The notes below the pieces were generated by a model. It had not been told where the DNA came from. It saw nothing but the letters and a program-made list of their open reading frames with translations, and did no database searches. 64,000 nt of DNA from Microvirga sp. Mcv34. GTDB lineage: Bacteria > Pseudomonadota > Alphaproteobacteria > Rhizobiales > Beijerinckiaceae. The stretch covers positions 1 to 64,000 of the forward strand of contig NZ_JALJRK010000019.1 of the NCBI RefSeq assembly GCF_024519725.1. Direction: 5' to 3'. Both the position numbers and the translations under genes were made by a program. Positions 1-8,445 of the stretch are shown one piece after another. Positions within the stretch are counted from its first letter, which is position 1. Each line of letters starts with the position of its first letter.

Positions 1-52
1 GGGTGCTGTGCATCGCCGCAACTCACGACTGGATCAAGATCTAACAGGGCCT

Positions 53-248
53 AGAGCATTTTTCGGTGAAGTGGGTCCGGTTCACCGTCAAAAAATGCGG
101 TCAGACAAAGAAGAGAGGTGTTTCCACGTCAGTGGAAACAGCTCTAGCGCATCGGACGGAAAAGTGGACCCGGTTTTCCGGTCCATCCGATGCGCCAGTC
201 AAGAGAAAGAGCATCGGATGAATCCCAAAAGTGGAAGCCACTTTTGGG
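53..248. repeat. Cluster of REP-like palindromic elements
   Basis: This non-coding stretch holds four successive dyads. One is GCATTTTT/AAAAAATGC with inner GGTGAA/TTCACC at 56-98. The second is GTTTCCAC/GTGGAAAC at 120-139. The third is GCGCATCGGA/TCCGATGCGC at 147-195. The last is CCCAAAAGTGG/CCACTTTTGGG at 224-248. Similar palindromes are common between genes in Rhizobiales genomes (family knowledge). The rest of 1-444 contains two terminators and no gene I can support. Confidence 0.7.
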
Positions 249-337
249 TCCGAGGTTCTAGCCGTTGCGGCCAACCCGTCCGGCGGCACCAGCGGCGCTC
301 TTGCCCGCCCTGCCTCTCATGGCATCGACAAATTCTG

Positions 338-363
338 CCCTCCGAGCCTGCTCGGAGGGTTTT
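338..363 (+). terminator. Rho-independent terminator
   Basis: Nine-bp perfect stem CCCTCCGAG/CTCGGAGGG with a four-base loop followed by TTTT. It would end a plus-strand transcript entering from before the window; the gene it serves is not visible. Confidence 0.7.
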
Positions 364-387
364 CGTTCAGGGGAAAGGGGGTTCGGA

Positions 388-414
388 AAACGAAAAGCCC
401 GCCTTGCGGCGGGC
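388..414 (-). terminator. Terminator of tRNA-Gly
   Basis: Read on the minus strand, GCCCGCC/GGCGGGC with a four-base loop is followed by TTTTCGTTTT. It lies about 30 bases downstream of the tRNA-Gly 3' end and fits as its terminator. Confidence 0.75.
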
Positions 415-444
415 CTTCGTACAACTCTCGTTTCCGAGAGAAAT

Positions 445-519
445 TGGAGCGGGCGAAGGGATTCGAACCCTCGACCCCAACCTTGGCAAGGTTGTGCTCT
501 ACCCCTGAGCTACACCCGC
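445..519 (-). tRNA. tRNA-Gly (anticodon GCC)
   Basis: The minus strand gives a complete cloverleaf: acceptor GCGGGTG paired with CGCCCGC (one G-U), a D-arm with AGCTCAGGGGTAGAGC, an anticodon loop TTGCCAA, and a T-arm with GGTTCGAATCC. The discriminator is T, followed by an encoded CCA at 445-447. The anticodon GCC reads GGC and GGT glycine codons. It stands alone and has its own terminator downstream. Confidence 0.97.
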
Positions 520-668
520 GCTCCGCGATGCCGTGGCATCGTTGCGAGGCCCGTGATGTGCCCCAAAACGCGACGTATTGCAAGAGGGACCTGCCGATCT
601 TTTCGCGGTAGCCCTTGAGCCTGCTTCATCCGGTCGCTAGAACGCGGGCCGGTACGGAGGTTGCAAGC

Positions 669-1196
669 TTGGCCCATCTGTCTCCCCGGGAACTCCTGGA
701 TCGCCTATCCTCCCTCGGCATCGCGGCCGAGACGGTGGAGCACGAACCCGTCTTCACGGTGGCCGAATCGGCTTCCGTCAAGGAGCGGATCCCGGGAGCC
801 CATTCCAAGAACCTGTTCGTGAAGGACAAGAAGGGCCGCTTCTTCCTGATTTCCGCCAAGCACGACACCGCCATCGACCTCAAGCGCACCCATGAGGCCA
901 TCGGGGCCTCCGGCCGCCTCTCCTTCGGCTCGGCCGAGCAGCTGCGCGCGCTTCTCGGGGTCGAGCCCGGCTCGGTCACCGTCTTCGCGGTGGTGAACGA
1001 TACGGACGGCAGGGTCACGATGGTGCTCGACGCGAATCTCATGGAGCACGAGCGGGTGAATTTTCACCCGCTGGTCAATTCCATGACCACCGGCATATCC
1101 CGGGAGGATCTGGTGACCTTCCTGCGGGCCACGGGGCACGATCCCCTCATCCTGCGCCTGCCGGAACCGCCGGTGGAATTGTCAGACGACGCCTGA
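669..1196 (+). CDS. proX: Prolyl-tRNA deacylase, ProX/YbaK-type
   Basis: Free-standing trans-editing protein of the YbaK/ProX family that hydrolyses mischarged aminoacyl-tRNA(Pro), typically Ala-tRNA(Pro), in the cytoplasm. The family core is visible: VEHEPVFTVAES near the N-terminus, then KNLFVKDKKGRFFL with the conserved lysines, GSVTVFAVVNDTDGRVT, and NFHPLVN followed by TTGIS. I start at TTG 669, in frame and about 9 bases after GGAGG at 655-659, because ProX homologues begin close to this point. An upstream in-frame TTG at 615 would add unrelated sequence. It is first in a close run with ybbN and two small genes. Confidence 0.85.
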   Translation: MAHLSPRELLDRLSSLGIAAETVEHEPVFTVAESASVKERIPGAHSKNLFVKDKKGRFFLISAKHDTAIDLKRTHEAIGASGRLSFGSAEQLRALLGVEPGSVTVFAVVNDTDGRVTMVLDANLMEHERVNFHPLVNSMTTGISREDLVTFLRATGHDPLILRLPEPPVELSDDA

Positions 1197-1238
1197 GCTC
1201 CCATGTAAGGAGCGTTCTTCTCACCTTTCGAGGATCGC

Positions 1239-2138
1239 ATGCTGTCCGATACCCCCGTCCCCTCCTCCGACGACCTCGTGAAGGACACCACCACGGCGAA
1301 TTTCCGCCAGGACGTTCTGGCCGAGTCCATGCAGCAGCCGGTGCTGGTCGATTTCTGGGCCCCCTGGTGCGGCCCCTGCAAGCAGCTCACCCCGATCCTG
1401 GAAAAGGCCGTGCGGGCCGCCGGCGGCAAGGTGAAGCTCGTCAAGATGAACATCGACGAGCATCCGCAGATCGCCGGTCAGCTCGGCGTGCAGTCGATTC
1501 CGGCCGTCTTCGCCTTCCAGCGCGGCCAGCCGGTGGACGGCTTCATGGGTGCCCTGCCCGAGAGCCAGATCAAGAGCTTCATCGAGCGCCTCGTCGGACC
1601 GCTCGGGCCTGGCGCCGCCGAGGAGATCCTGGCCGAGGCTGACCGCCTGGCGGCGGAGGGCGATATCGGCGGCGCGGCCGAACTCTACTCCGCCGTGCTG
1701 GCCCAGGACCCGGAGAACGTCGCGGCCCTCGCGGCTCTCGTGAAGCTGCATGTGGAGGTGAGCGACTTGGAAGGCGCCAAGCGCTTCCTCGCCATGGCGC
1801 CGGCCGCGAAAGCCAACGATCCGGCCCTGGCCGGCGCGCGGGCGGCCATCGAGCTCGCCGAGCAGGCGGGCTCCCTCGGCGATCTGGCGGAGCTCCAGCG
1901 CAGGGTCGAGGCCGACCCGGTGGACCATCAGGCCCGTTTCGATCTGGCCGTGGGCCTGAACGCCCTCGGGCGGCGCGAAGAAGCTGCCAATCACCTCCTT
2001 GAAATCGTCCGCCGCGACCGCAATTGGAACGAGGACGGCGCACGCAAGCAGCTCGTCCAGTTCTTTGAGGCCTGGGGCCCGATGGACGCGATGACGCTGG
2101 CAGGGCGGCGGAGGCTCTCCTCGCTCCTGTTCTCTTGA
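1239..2138 (+). CDS. ybbN: Thioredoxin-TPR co-chaperone YbbN/CnoX
   Basis: About 300 residues: an N-terminal thioredoxin fold (roughly 20-125) with an intact WCGPCK active site, followed by a TPR-like helical region (about 130-290). This is the architecture of YbbN/CnoX, a holdase that protects proteins from oxidation and hands them to DnaK and GroEL (family knowledge). The E. coli protein lacks the CxxC redox pair; here both cysteines are present, so thiol-disulfide exchange is plausible. It lies 42 bases after proX and 29 before the LON-domain gene, probably in one transcript. Confidence 0.9.
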   Translation: MLSDTPVPSSDDLVKDTTTANFRQDVLAESMQQPVLVDFWAPWCGPCKQLTPILEKAVRAAGGKVKLVKMNIDEHPQIAGQLGVQSIPAVFAFQRGQPVDGFMGALPESQIKSFIERLVGPLGPGAAEEILAEADRLAAEGDIGGAAELYSAVLAQDPENVAALAALVKLHVEVSDLEGAKRFLAMAPAAKANDPALAGARAAIELAEQAGSLGDLAELQRRVEADPVDHQARFDLAVGLNALGRREEAANHLLEIVRRDRNWNEDGARKQLVQFFEAWGPMDAMTLAGRRRLSSLLFS

Positions 2139-2167
2139 CGCTGTCCAACGCGGTTTAGGAGATCGGA

Positions 2168-2839
2168 ATGGGAATGAACGCGGTATACCGAGGGCCGGAG
2201 GATTGCCCGTCGGTCATTCCCGTCTTCCCGCTTCCCGGCGCCCTTCTCCTGCCGCGCGGGCAGATGCCGCTCAACATCTTCGAGCCGCGCTACCTCGCGA
2301 TGGTCGACGAGGCGCTGAAGACCGACCGGATCGTCGGCATGGTGCAGCCGGATGCGGACAACGACCCGCAGGCGAGCGTGCCGAAGCTCTACCGGGTCGG
2401 CTGCGCCGGCCGCATCACGCAGCTCGCCGAAACCGGCGACGGGCGGTATCTCATCACGCTCATCGGCATCGCGCGCTTCCGCATCGAGGAGGAACTGCCG
2501 GCGGTGAACCTGTTCCGCCAGTGTCGGGTGTCGTTCGATCCCTTCGCCAGCGATTTCACCGCCCGCTCCGGTGAGAACCAGGTGGACCGGGCCGGCGTGG
2601 TCAAGGCCCTACGCGACTTCGTCAACGCGGTGCATGTGAAGGTCGATTGGCGCGGCATCGAGGAGGCGCCCAACGAGGCTCTCGTGAATGCTCTGTGCAT
2701 GATGAGCCCCTTCGGCGTGCGCGAGAAGCAGGCGCTGCTCGAAGCCCCCGACCTGAAGAGCCGGGCGGAGGTGCTCATCGCCCTGACGGAGATAGAGCTC
2801 GCCCGCGGCGGCGCCGGCTCCGACTCGACCCTGCAATAG
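2168..2839 (+). CDS. LON peptidase substrate-binding domain protein
   Basis: A 223-residue stand-alone copy of the Lon N-terminal substrate-binding domain (PF02190). The typical opening is present, [35 protein letters not shown] (shown here only as family context), with a later GCAGRITQ and [16 protein letters not shown]. No ATPase or protease domain follows. Such proteins are common in alphaproteobacteria and their substrate is not established. ATG 2168 follows an AGGAG-like site; a second ATG lies two codons later. It sits between ybbN and the Trm112-like gene, suggesting a link to protein quality control (inference). Confidence 0.88.
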   Translation: MGMNAVYRGPEDCPSVIPVFPLPGALLLPRGQMPLNIFEPRYLAMVDEALKTDRIVGMVQPDADNDPQASVPKLYRVGCAGRITQLAETGDGRYLITLIGIARFRIEEELPAVNLFRQCRVSFDPFASDFTARSGENQVDRAGVVKALRDFVNAVHVKVDWRGIEEAPNEALVNALCMMSPFGVREKQALLEAPDLKSRAEVLIALTEIELARGGAGSDSTLQ

Positions 2840-2850
2840 GAAGGACCGCA

Positions 2851-3072
2851 ATGGTTCCGGATACCCCTCAGCCCGAAACGCCCGCGCCCGTCGAGGCGAC
2901 GCGGATCGACCCCAAGCTCCTGGAGCTTCTCGTCTGCCCGCTCACCAAGGAAACGCTCGAATACGACGCCGCCCGCCAGGAGCTGATCAGTCGCCGCGCC
3001 AGGCTCGCCTACCCGATCCGCGACGGCATTCCGATCATGCTGCCGGAAGAGGCCCGGCAACTGACGGATTGA
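2851..3072 (+). CDS. Trm112 family protein
   Basis: Small 73-residue protein of the Trm112/YcaR family (PF03966). The core [16 protein letters not shown] is recognisable, as is the closing [11 protein letters not shown]. In eukaryotes Trm112 activates methyltransferases; bacterial versions are short and poorly studied. Only one cysteine of the usual zinc-binding set is visible, so zinc binding is doubtful. ATG 2851 is preceded by AGGAAGGA at about 2838-2845. It is the last gene of the four-gene run. Confidence 0.88.
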   Translation: MVPDTPQPETPAPVEATRIDPKLLELLVCPLTKETLEYDAARQELISRRARLAYPIRDGIPIMLPEEARQLTD

Positions 3073-3087
3073 GCGAAGCGCTCCGCT

Positions 3088-3188
3088 GTCATCCCTGACG
3101 CACGCAGTGCGGGAAGGGGATCCAGGATGCGGAGCGTGCCGGTAAATTCCCTTCCCCTCCGCTACGCATCCTCCCGGGAATGACGCTT
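3088..3188. repeat. Imperfect inverted repeat, TGTCATCCC-type
   Basis: Between the Trm112-like gene and the convergent lyase, TGTCATCCC (from 3088) is mirrored by GGGAATGAC ending near 3187. GGATCCAGGATGCGGA lies inside, opposite CCGCTACGCATCCTCC. It resembles the dispersed TCATCCC/GGGATGA repeats of alphaproteobacteria. It could also act as a bidirectional transcription end. Confidence 0.45.
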
Positions 3189-4071
3189 AAGTGGTTTGCT
3201 TCGATATCGCCTCCGCCAGCGCCAATGTCCGCCTCGCCATTTCCGCATGAAGCCGCTCGACCATGCGGCCGTTGAGGCTGATGGCGCCCTTAGCCCTGTT
3301 CTCCGGCTGCTCGAAGGCCGCAACGATGGCGCGGGCGCTCTCGATCTCGTCCTCGGACGGAGCGAAGATCCCGTTGGCGGCCGCGATCTGGTCGGGATGG
3401 ATCAGCGTCTTGCCGTCGAAGCCGCAATCGCGGCCCTGCTCGCATTCGGCGCGAAAGCCGCTTTCATCGGACAGGGTGTTGTAGACCCCGTCGAGAATGT
3501 CGATGCCGTGCGCCCGCGCGGCGGCGAGCGCGGTCATGAGCCAGGGCAGCATCGCGGCGCGCCCGGGCAGCAGGCGGGTGCGGGTATCCTTGGCGAGATC
3601 GTTGGTGCCCAGGACGAAGCAGGACAGCCGCGTGTCGACGTCATGCGCCGCGCTCGCGATGGATTCCGCCCGCAGGATCGCCTGCGGCGTCTCGATCATG
3701 GCCCAGATCCGGGTGCATTCCGCGGCCCCGAGCTTGCGCAGGCGCAGGCCCACCGCCGCGAGCGTTTCGGCCGAGGACACTTTCGGAACGAGGATCGCGT
3801 CGGGCGCGGCCGCGACGGCCGCCGCCAAATCGACCGCGCCCCAGGGGGATTCGAGGGCGTTGATGCGAATCACCAATTCCCGTCGGCCGTAGCCTCCGGC
3901 CTGAACGGCGGCGCAGACCTGATCGCGCGCCTGCTCCTTCAAATCGGGCGCGACTGCGTCCTCCAGATCGAAGATCACCACGTCGGCGGCCAGCGTCTTC
4001 GCCTTCTCGATCGCGCGGGCGTTCGATCCGGGCATGTAGAGGGCGCTGCGGCGCGGGCGAATCGGGATCAT
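3187..4071 (-). CDS. HpcH/HpaI aldolase/citrate lyase beta-like protein
   Basis: A 294-residue TIM-barrel C-C lyase of the CitE-like family (PF03328), which cleaves or forms acyl-CoA or keto-acid bonds. Visible family features are RRSALYMPGSNARAIEKA at the N-terminus, VVIFDLEDAV (Mg-binding acidic residues), RINALESPWG, the IWAMIETPQAIL strand with its conserved glutamate, and DGKTLIHPDQI. The ATG at 4071 follows a strong AGGAGGAG site, so longer upstream readings are not needed. No citrate lyase alpha or gamma partner is nearby, so it is probably a stand-alone malyl- or citramalyl-CoA-type lyase; the substrate is unknown. Confidence 0.88.
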   Translation of the reverse strand: MIPIRPRRSALYMPGSNARAIEKAKTLAADVVIFDLEDAVAPDLKEQARDQVCAAVQAGGYGRRELVIRINALESPWGAVDLAAAVAAAPDAILVPKVSSAETLAAVGLRLRKLGAAECTRIWAMIETPQAILRAESIASAAHDVDTRLSCFVLGTNDLAKDTRTRLLPGRAAMLPWLMTALAAARAHGIDILDGVYNTLSDESGFRAECEQGRDCGFDGKTLIHPDQIAAANGIFAPSEDEIESARAIVAAFEQPENRAKGAISLNGRMVERLHAEMARRTLALAEAISKQTT

Positions 4072-4183
4072 GGCTTGCTCCTCCTGCGGCCCACCGGTTT
4101 TAGGGGCGCAGCCCCGGGAAGAACAGGGTCGTTTCCGACGCTGGAGCAGCGGTGTACGAAAGAAGACGAGGAGACAACGGGCC

Positions 4184-5878
4184 ATGTGGGTTGCAGGTTT
4201 GGACGGCTGCCGGGCCGGATGGATCGCGGTTCTGATGCGGCTGGACGATCCGGACAGCCACCGCATCATGATCGCCCCGTCCTTCGAGGCCGTCGCCGAT
4301 GCGCCGGAGCAGCCCTCTTTGATCGCCGTCGACATGCCTGTCGGCCTGCCGGACCGAACGGCAGGATCGGGCCGCCTGCCGGAGCAGCTGATTCGCCCCT
4401 TGCTCGGTGAGCGGCAATCCTCCGTCTTCGCGATCCCCTCCCGCCGCTCCGTGGAGGCGACCGATTATGGAGAGGCCTGCGCAATCGCCGCCGCCACCTC
4501 CGATCCGTCGCGGAAGGTGTCGCGGCAGGGCTTTGCCATCTTCCCGAAGATCCGCGAGATCGACGCGCTGCTGCGGGCCCGGCCCGACCTGGTCCCCCGC
4601 GTCCATGAGGTGCATCCCGAGCTCGCCTTCTGGGCCCTGAACGGAGGCCGGGCACTCGACCGGCCGAAGAAGGTGAAGGGAGTACCCTACGGGCCCGGCA
4701 TGGCGCTGCGCCGCGATCTGCTGAGGCGATCCGCGCTTTGTCCCGACAGCCTGATCGATGCGCCGCCGCCCCGCGGCGCCGCCCAGGACGACCTGCTCGA
4801 TGCGCTTGCGGGGTTGACCGTGGCGCTGGATCTCGCGAGAGGTGGAGGACAATCCTTCCCCGACCCGCCGGGCCGTGACGCGCACGGCCTGCCGGTCGCC
4901 ATCTGGACGCTCCGCAAGCAGCCCCAAGGTCGAGCCATGCCCATCACCCGCGCCGAGATCGAAGCGGCCCATGCCCGCATCGCCCCCCATATCCGCCGGA
5001 CGCCCGTCCTGAACATGGCCAGCGCCTTCGGCCATGACGGGCCGGTGAGCCTGAAGCTCGAGTTCCTCCAGCATGCGGGCTCGTTCAAGACCCGCGGCGC
5101 CTTCAACACCCTGTTGTCGATGGACGTGCCGGCAGGCGGCGTCGCGGCCGCATCCGGCGGCAATCACGGGGCAGCCGTAGCCTATGCGGCGAAGCAGCTG
5201 GGCGTGAAGGCGCGCATCTTCGTGCCGGAGATCTCGAGCCCCGCCAAGATTGCCGTCATCCGCTCGCATGGGGCCGAGGTGGTGATCGGCGGCGCGCGCT
5301 ACGCGGACGCGCAGGCCGCCTGCGATCTCTACGTGGCGGAGAGCGGTGCGTTGCGTGTCCACCCCTTCGGAGCCGAAAGCACAATGATCGGCCAGGGCAC
5401 GGCGGCCCTCGAATGGGAGCAGGATGCACCCGCCCTCGATACAGTTCTCGTGGCGGTCGGCGGCGGCGGTCTCATCAGCGGGGTCGCCAGTTGGTGGGCC
5501 GGGCGCGTGAAAGTGGTGGGCGTCGAACCGGAGGGCTCTCGGGCGCTCCACGCCTCGCTCGAAGCCGGGCGGCCCGTCGACGTGGACGTGGATTCGGTGG
5601 CGGCCGATTCGCTCGGCGCGAAGAACACCGGCGATCTGGTCTATTCCATCTGCCGGGACACGGTCGATCACGTGGCTCTCGTCACCGATGCGGCGATCCG
5701 CGACGCGCAGCGGATGCTGTGGCGCGACTATCGTATCGCGTCCGAACCCGGCGGTGCGGCCGCACTGGCGGCTCTCGTTTCGGGGGCTTATAAACCCCGC
5801 TCGGGCGAGCGCGTCGGCGTGCTCCTGTGCGGGGCCAATGTCGAGCTCGCCAAGCTGGCCGAAATTACCCATCCTTGA
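4184..5878 (+). CDS. DUF429 protein fused in frame to threonine dehydratase-like enzyme
   Basis: One uninterrupted frame of 564 residues holds two normally separate proteins. Residues 1-251 match DUF429: WVAGLDGCRAGWIAV, then AVDMPVGLPD and EVHPELAFWALNG. Residues 252-564 are a fold-type II PLP enzyme like threonine/serine dehydratase without an ACT domain: HAGSFKTRGAFN with the PLP lysine (about residue 302), SGGNHGAAVAYA, and the phosphate loop GGGGLISG. The DUF429 part ends at its usual C-terminus (LPVAIW) and only about 10 linker residues separate it from a natural dehydratase start at 4937. ATG 4184 has GAGGAG upstream. Fusion, readthrough or a lost stop codon are all possible. Carbonic anhydrase follows after 14 bases. 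Confidence 0.75.
   Translation: MWVAGLDGCRAGWIAVLMRLDDPDSHRIMIAPSFEAVADAPEQPSLIAVDMPVGLPDRTAGSGRLPEQLIRPLLGERQSSVFAIPSRRSVEATDYGEACAIAAATSDPSRKVSRQGFAIFPKIREIDALLRARPDLVPRVHEVHPELAFWALNGGRALDRPKKVKGVPYGPGMALRRDLLRRSALCPDSLIDAPPPRGAAQDDLLDALAGLTVALDLARGGGQSFPDPPGRDAHGLPVAIWTLRKQPQGRAMPITRAEIEAAHARIAPHIRRTPVLNMASAFGHDGPVSLKLEFLQHAGSFKTRGAFNTLLSMDVPAGGVAAASGGNHGAAVAYAAKQLGVKARIFVPEISSPAKIAVIRSHGAEVVIGGARYADAQAACDLYVAESGALRVHPFGAESTMIGQGTAALEWEQDAPALDTVLVAVGGGGLISGVASWWAGRVKVVGVEPEGSRALHASLEAGRPVDVDVDSVAADSLGAKNTGDLVYSICRDTVDHVALVTDAAIRDAQRMLWRDYRIASEPGGAAALAALVSGAYKPRSGERVGVLLCGANVELAKLAEITHP
4937..5878 (+). other. Possible internal start: stand-alone threonine dehydratase
   Basis: ATG 4937 begins MPITRAEIEAAHARI, a normal N-terminus for a 313-residue threonine/serine dehydratase. 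Only a weak AAGG lies upstream. If ribosomes start here, a separate enzyme would be made in addition to the fused protein described above. The frame is identical to the upstream DUF429 frame, so this is an alternative reading and not an additional gene. Confidence 0.5.
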
Positions 5879-5892
5879 AGGGAAGGACGCCC

Positions 5893-6570
5893 ATGTTTCC
5901 CCAACGTCTGACCGAAGGTTACCGCGCGTTCCTCGATGACCGCCTTCCGCGTGAGAAGAACCGCTATGAGGCACTGGCCGAGAGGGGACAGTCGCCCGAG
6001 GTCATGATCATCGGCTGCTGCGACAGCCGCGTCTCGCCGGAAGTGATCTTCGATGCCAGTCCCGGAGAGATGTTCGTCGTCCGAAACGTGGCGAACCTGG
6101 TGCCGCCCTTCGAAACCGGCGGCGATTACCACGGCACCTCGGCGGCCCTCGAATTCGCCGTGCAGGCGCTGCGCGTGAAGCACATCGTGGTGCTCGGCCA
6201 TGCCCGCTGCGGCGGCATCCGGGCCTTTGCCGACGACACGGCCCCCCTGTCGCCGGGTGATTTCATCGGCCGCTGGATGACCCTGATCAAGCCTGCCGGC
6301 GACCGCCTGGGCCCTCATGGCGGCAATCTCGACGAATATCTGCCCCGCCTGGAACGCGCCGCCATCGAGAACAGCCTGCAGAACCTGATGACGTTCCCCT
6401 GCGTCAGGATCCTCGTGGAGCGCGGCAAGCTGCAGCTCCACGGCGCTTATTTCGGCGTTGCGACCGGCGTCCTGCTCGTGCGCGATCCGGAGACGGGAGA
6501 ATTCAAGCCGGCCGTCGAGGACGCACCAGGACGCATCTCGGCGTTCCGTGCGGATCCGGTCCGGGAATAA
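5893..6570 (+). CDS. Beta-class carbonic anhydrase
   Basis: A 225-residue zinc enzyme that interconverts CO2 and bicarbonate. The beta-class ligands are present: IIGCCDSRVSPE gives the zinc cysteine and the Asp-Arg dyad (about Cys43, Asp44, Arg46), and VLGHARCGGI gives the zinc histidine and second cysteine. Start ATG 5893 follows GAAGGGAAGGA. It follows the dehydratase by 14 bases and is probably cotranscribed. The usual role is supplying bicarbonate for carboxylases at air-level CO2 (family knowledge). Confidence 0.93.
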   Translation: MFPQRLTEGYRAFLDDRLPREKNRYEALAERGQSPEVMIIGCCDSRVSPEVIFDASPGEMFVVRNVANLVPPFETGGDYHGTSAALEFAVQALRVKHIVVLGHARCGGIRAFADDTAPLSPGDFIGRWMTLIKPAGDRLGPHGGNLDEYLPRLERAAIENSLQNLMTFPCVRILVERGKLQLHGAYFGVATGVLLVRDPETGEFKPAVEDAPGRISAFRADPVRE

Positions 6571-6790
6571 AGCCCGCGGGAACGCGCGGCCGTTCGCACG
6601 AAGGCCGATTGTCGCGTCGCATCCGACCTCTATATTCCCATGGGTGGCTCGGCTGTCCTGAGAACTATTCCTGGTTTGGCGCCGTTACCAAGGCAGGATG
6701 ACCTGATGTCGATGATCCTTCGGACGGCGCAACTGAACCTTCTCGACCTTCTTCTGCGGGATCTTCCTCGAAGGTCCCGGATCGCCCCCC

Positions 6791-8317
6791 GTGCACGGTA
6801 ACCTGAGAACGGCACCGGCCGATTTCCTGGCGGGCGGCGAGGAGATGTCGACCCTGATGGAAACGTTCGACTGGGCCGGCACGTCCATCGGGTCCATGGA
6901 GATGTGGCCCCAGAGCCTGCGCACCACCATCAGCATCATGCTGCGTTCGCCGATCCCGATGGTCCTTCTCTGGGGGCCGGACGGGATCATGATCTACAAC
7001 GACGCTTACACGGTCTTCGCTGCCGGCCGGCATCCCCGGCTTCTCGGCTCCAAGGTCCTGGAGGGCTGGGCCGAGGTGGCGGATTTCAACGCCCATGTGA
7101 TGCGGGTGGGGATGGCGGGCGGCACGCTCTCCTACCGCGACCAGGAGCTCACGCTCCACCGCAACAACGTCCCCGAACAGGTCTGGATGAATCTGGACTA
7201 CAGTCCCGTCATCGACGAGACCGGCAAGCCCGGCGGCGTCCTTGCCATCGTGGTCGAGACGACCGAGCGCGTACAAGCCGAGCGCCGGATCATGGCCGAG
7301 AAGGACCGTCTGAGCGAACTGTTTCACCAGGCGCCCGGATTCATGGTCATCTACCGGGGGCCGGACCATGTCTTCGAGCTCGTGAACGAGGCCTATTACC
7401 AGTTGGTCGGCCGTCGTGAGATCATCGGCAAACCGCTTCTGGAAGCCTTGCCAGAGGTGGCCGATCAGGGCTTCGTGGAACTCCTCGACAATGTCTACCG
7501 GACCCGGGAGCCGTTCGTCGGCCATGGCATTTCGGTCTATCTGCAGCGCCATGCTGCGAAGGACCCGGAGGAGCGCTTCGTCGATTTCGTCTACCAGCCG
7601 ATCCGCGATGGCGACGGGCAGATCACCGGCATCTTCGCGGAGGGCAGCGATGTGACCGAGCGCGTCCGCTCCGAAGAACACCAGCGGCTTCTGCTCAACG
7701 AGTTGAACCATCGCGTCAAGAACACCCTGGCGACGGTGCAATCGATCACCTCGCAGACCTTGCGCATGGCGGGCTCGACGAGAGCCGCCCAGGAGGCGAT
7801 CGAATCGCGCCTGTTCGCACTCTCCCGCGCCCATGACGTGCTCACCCGCGAGAACTGGGACGGGGCGTGGATCAAGGAGGTCGTCAAGCACGCGATGCAG
7901 CCCTTCCAGACAGCCGGTCACAGCCGCATTCACTGTCACGGGCACGAGGTCAGGCTGCCGCCCAACACGACCCTGGCTCTCGCCATGGCGCTCCAGGAAC
8001 TCGCGACCAACGCGGTCAAATACGGCTCCCTGTCCAACGAGACGGGCGAGGTCCGGATCAGCTGGCACGTGGACCGCTCCCGGGAACGGCCGCACCTGCT
8101 GCTGACCTGGGAGGAGAAGGGCGGACCGCCCGTCGCTCCGCCCTCTCGTCGGGGATTCGGCACGCGGCTCGTCGAGCGCAGCCTGGCGCAAGGCCATCTT
8201 GCCGGAGAGGCCAAGATCAATTTCGCTCAGAGCGGTGTCGTATGCACCATCGATGCGCCGCTCCTGGCCGCCCATGAGGAGCTGGCATCACTCACGTCCG
8301 AAGAGGCTGGCTTGTAA
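6791..8317 (+). CDS. PAS-domain HWE-family sensor histidine kinase
   Basis: A 508-residue soluble kinase. Two PAS-like sensor segments occupy roughly residues 30-155 and 175-290. They are followed by an HWE/HisKA_2-type catalytic part with the phospho-accepting histidine in LNELNHRVKNTLATVQSI (about residue 306), the N box ALQELATNAVKYGSLS and the late WEEKGGP. No membrane segment is visible, so it senses something in the cytoplasm. HWE kinases often feed the alphaproteobacterial general stress response through PhyR (family knowledge), which would fit the EcfG promoters elsewhere in this window. No response regulator is adjacent. GTG 6791 is the longest sensible start; ATG 6845 is an alternative. 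Confidence 0.88.
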   Translation: MHGNLRTAPADFLAGGEEMSTLMETFDWAGTSIGSMEMWPQSLRTTISIMLRSPIPMVLLWGPDGIMIYNDAYTVFAAGRHPRLLGSKVLEGWAEVADFNAHVMRVGMAGGTLSYRDQELTLHRNNVPEQVWMNLDYSPVIDETGKPGGVLAIVVETTERVQAERRIMAEKDRLSELFHQAPGFMVIYRGPDHVFELVNEAYYQLVGRREIIGKPLLEALPEVADQGFVELLDNVYRTREPFVGHGISVYLQRHAAKDPEERFVDFVYQPIRDGDGQITGIFAEGSDVTERVRSEEHQRLLLNELNHRVKNTLATVQSITSQTLRMAGSTRAAQEAIESRLFALSRAHDVLTRENWDGAWIKEVVKHAMQPFQTAGHSRIHCHGHEVRLPPNTTLALAMALQELATNAVKYGSLSNETGEVRISWHVDRSRERPHLLLTWEEKGGPPVAPPSRRGFGTRLVERSLAQGHLAGEAKINFAQSGVVCTIDAPLLAAHEELASLTSEEAGL

Positions 8318-8400
8318 AAGGCTCACGCGTGTTTCCCTCTCCCTTGAGGGGAGGAATGCACCCGCCCGCTGTGGCCGCCACTCAGGCTGGGACAGCCCAA

Positions 8401-8428
8401 ACAAAAAGGCCGCCCGGAGGCGGCCTTT
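8401..8428 (-). terminator. Terminator downstream of asd (usable both ways)
   Basis: GGCCGCC/GGCGGCC with a four-base loop is flanked by a run of A on the left (T run for asd on the minus strand) and TTT on the right. It lies between the convergent kinase and asd genes. Confidence 0.8.
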
Positions 8429-8445
8429 CGTAACGGCTGGAGCGC

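Noticed and set aside
8-508. Plus-strand open frame over the first 500 bases
   Set aside because: It runs through palindromes, two terminators and a complete tRNA on the other strand.
4100-5974. 624-codon minus-strand open frame
   Set aside because: Antisense to the DUF429/threonine dehydratase fusion, with no recognisable domain.
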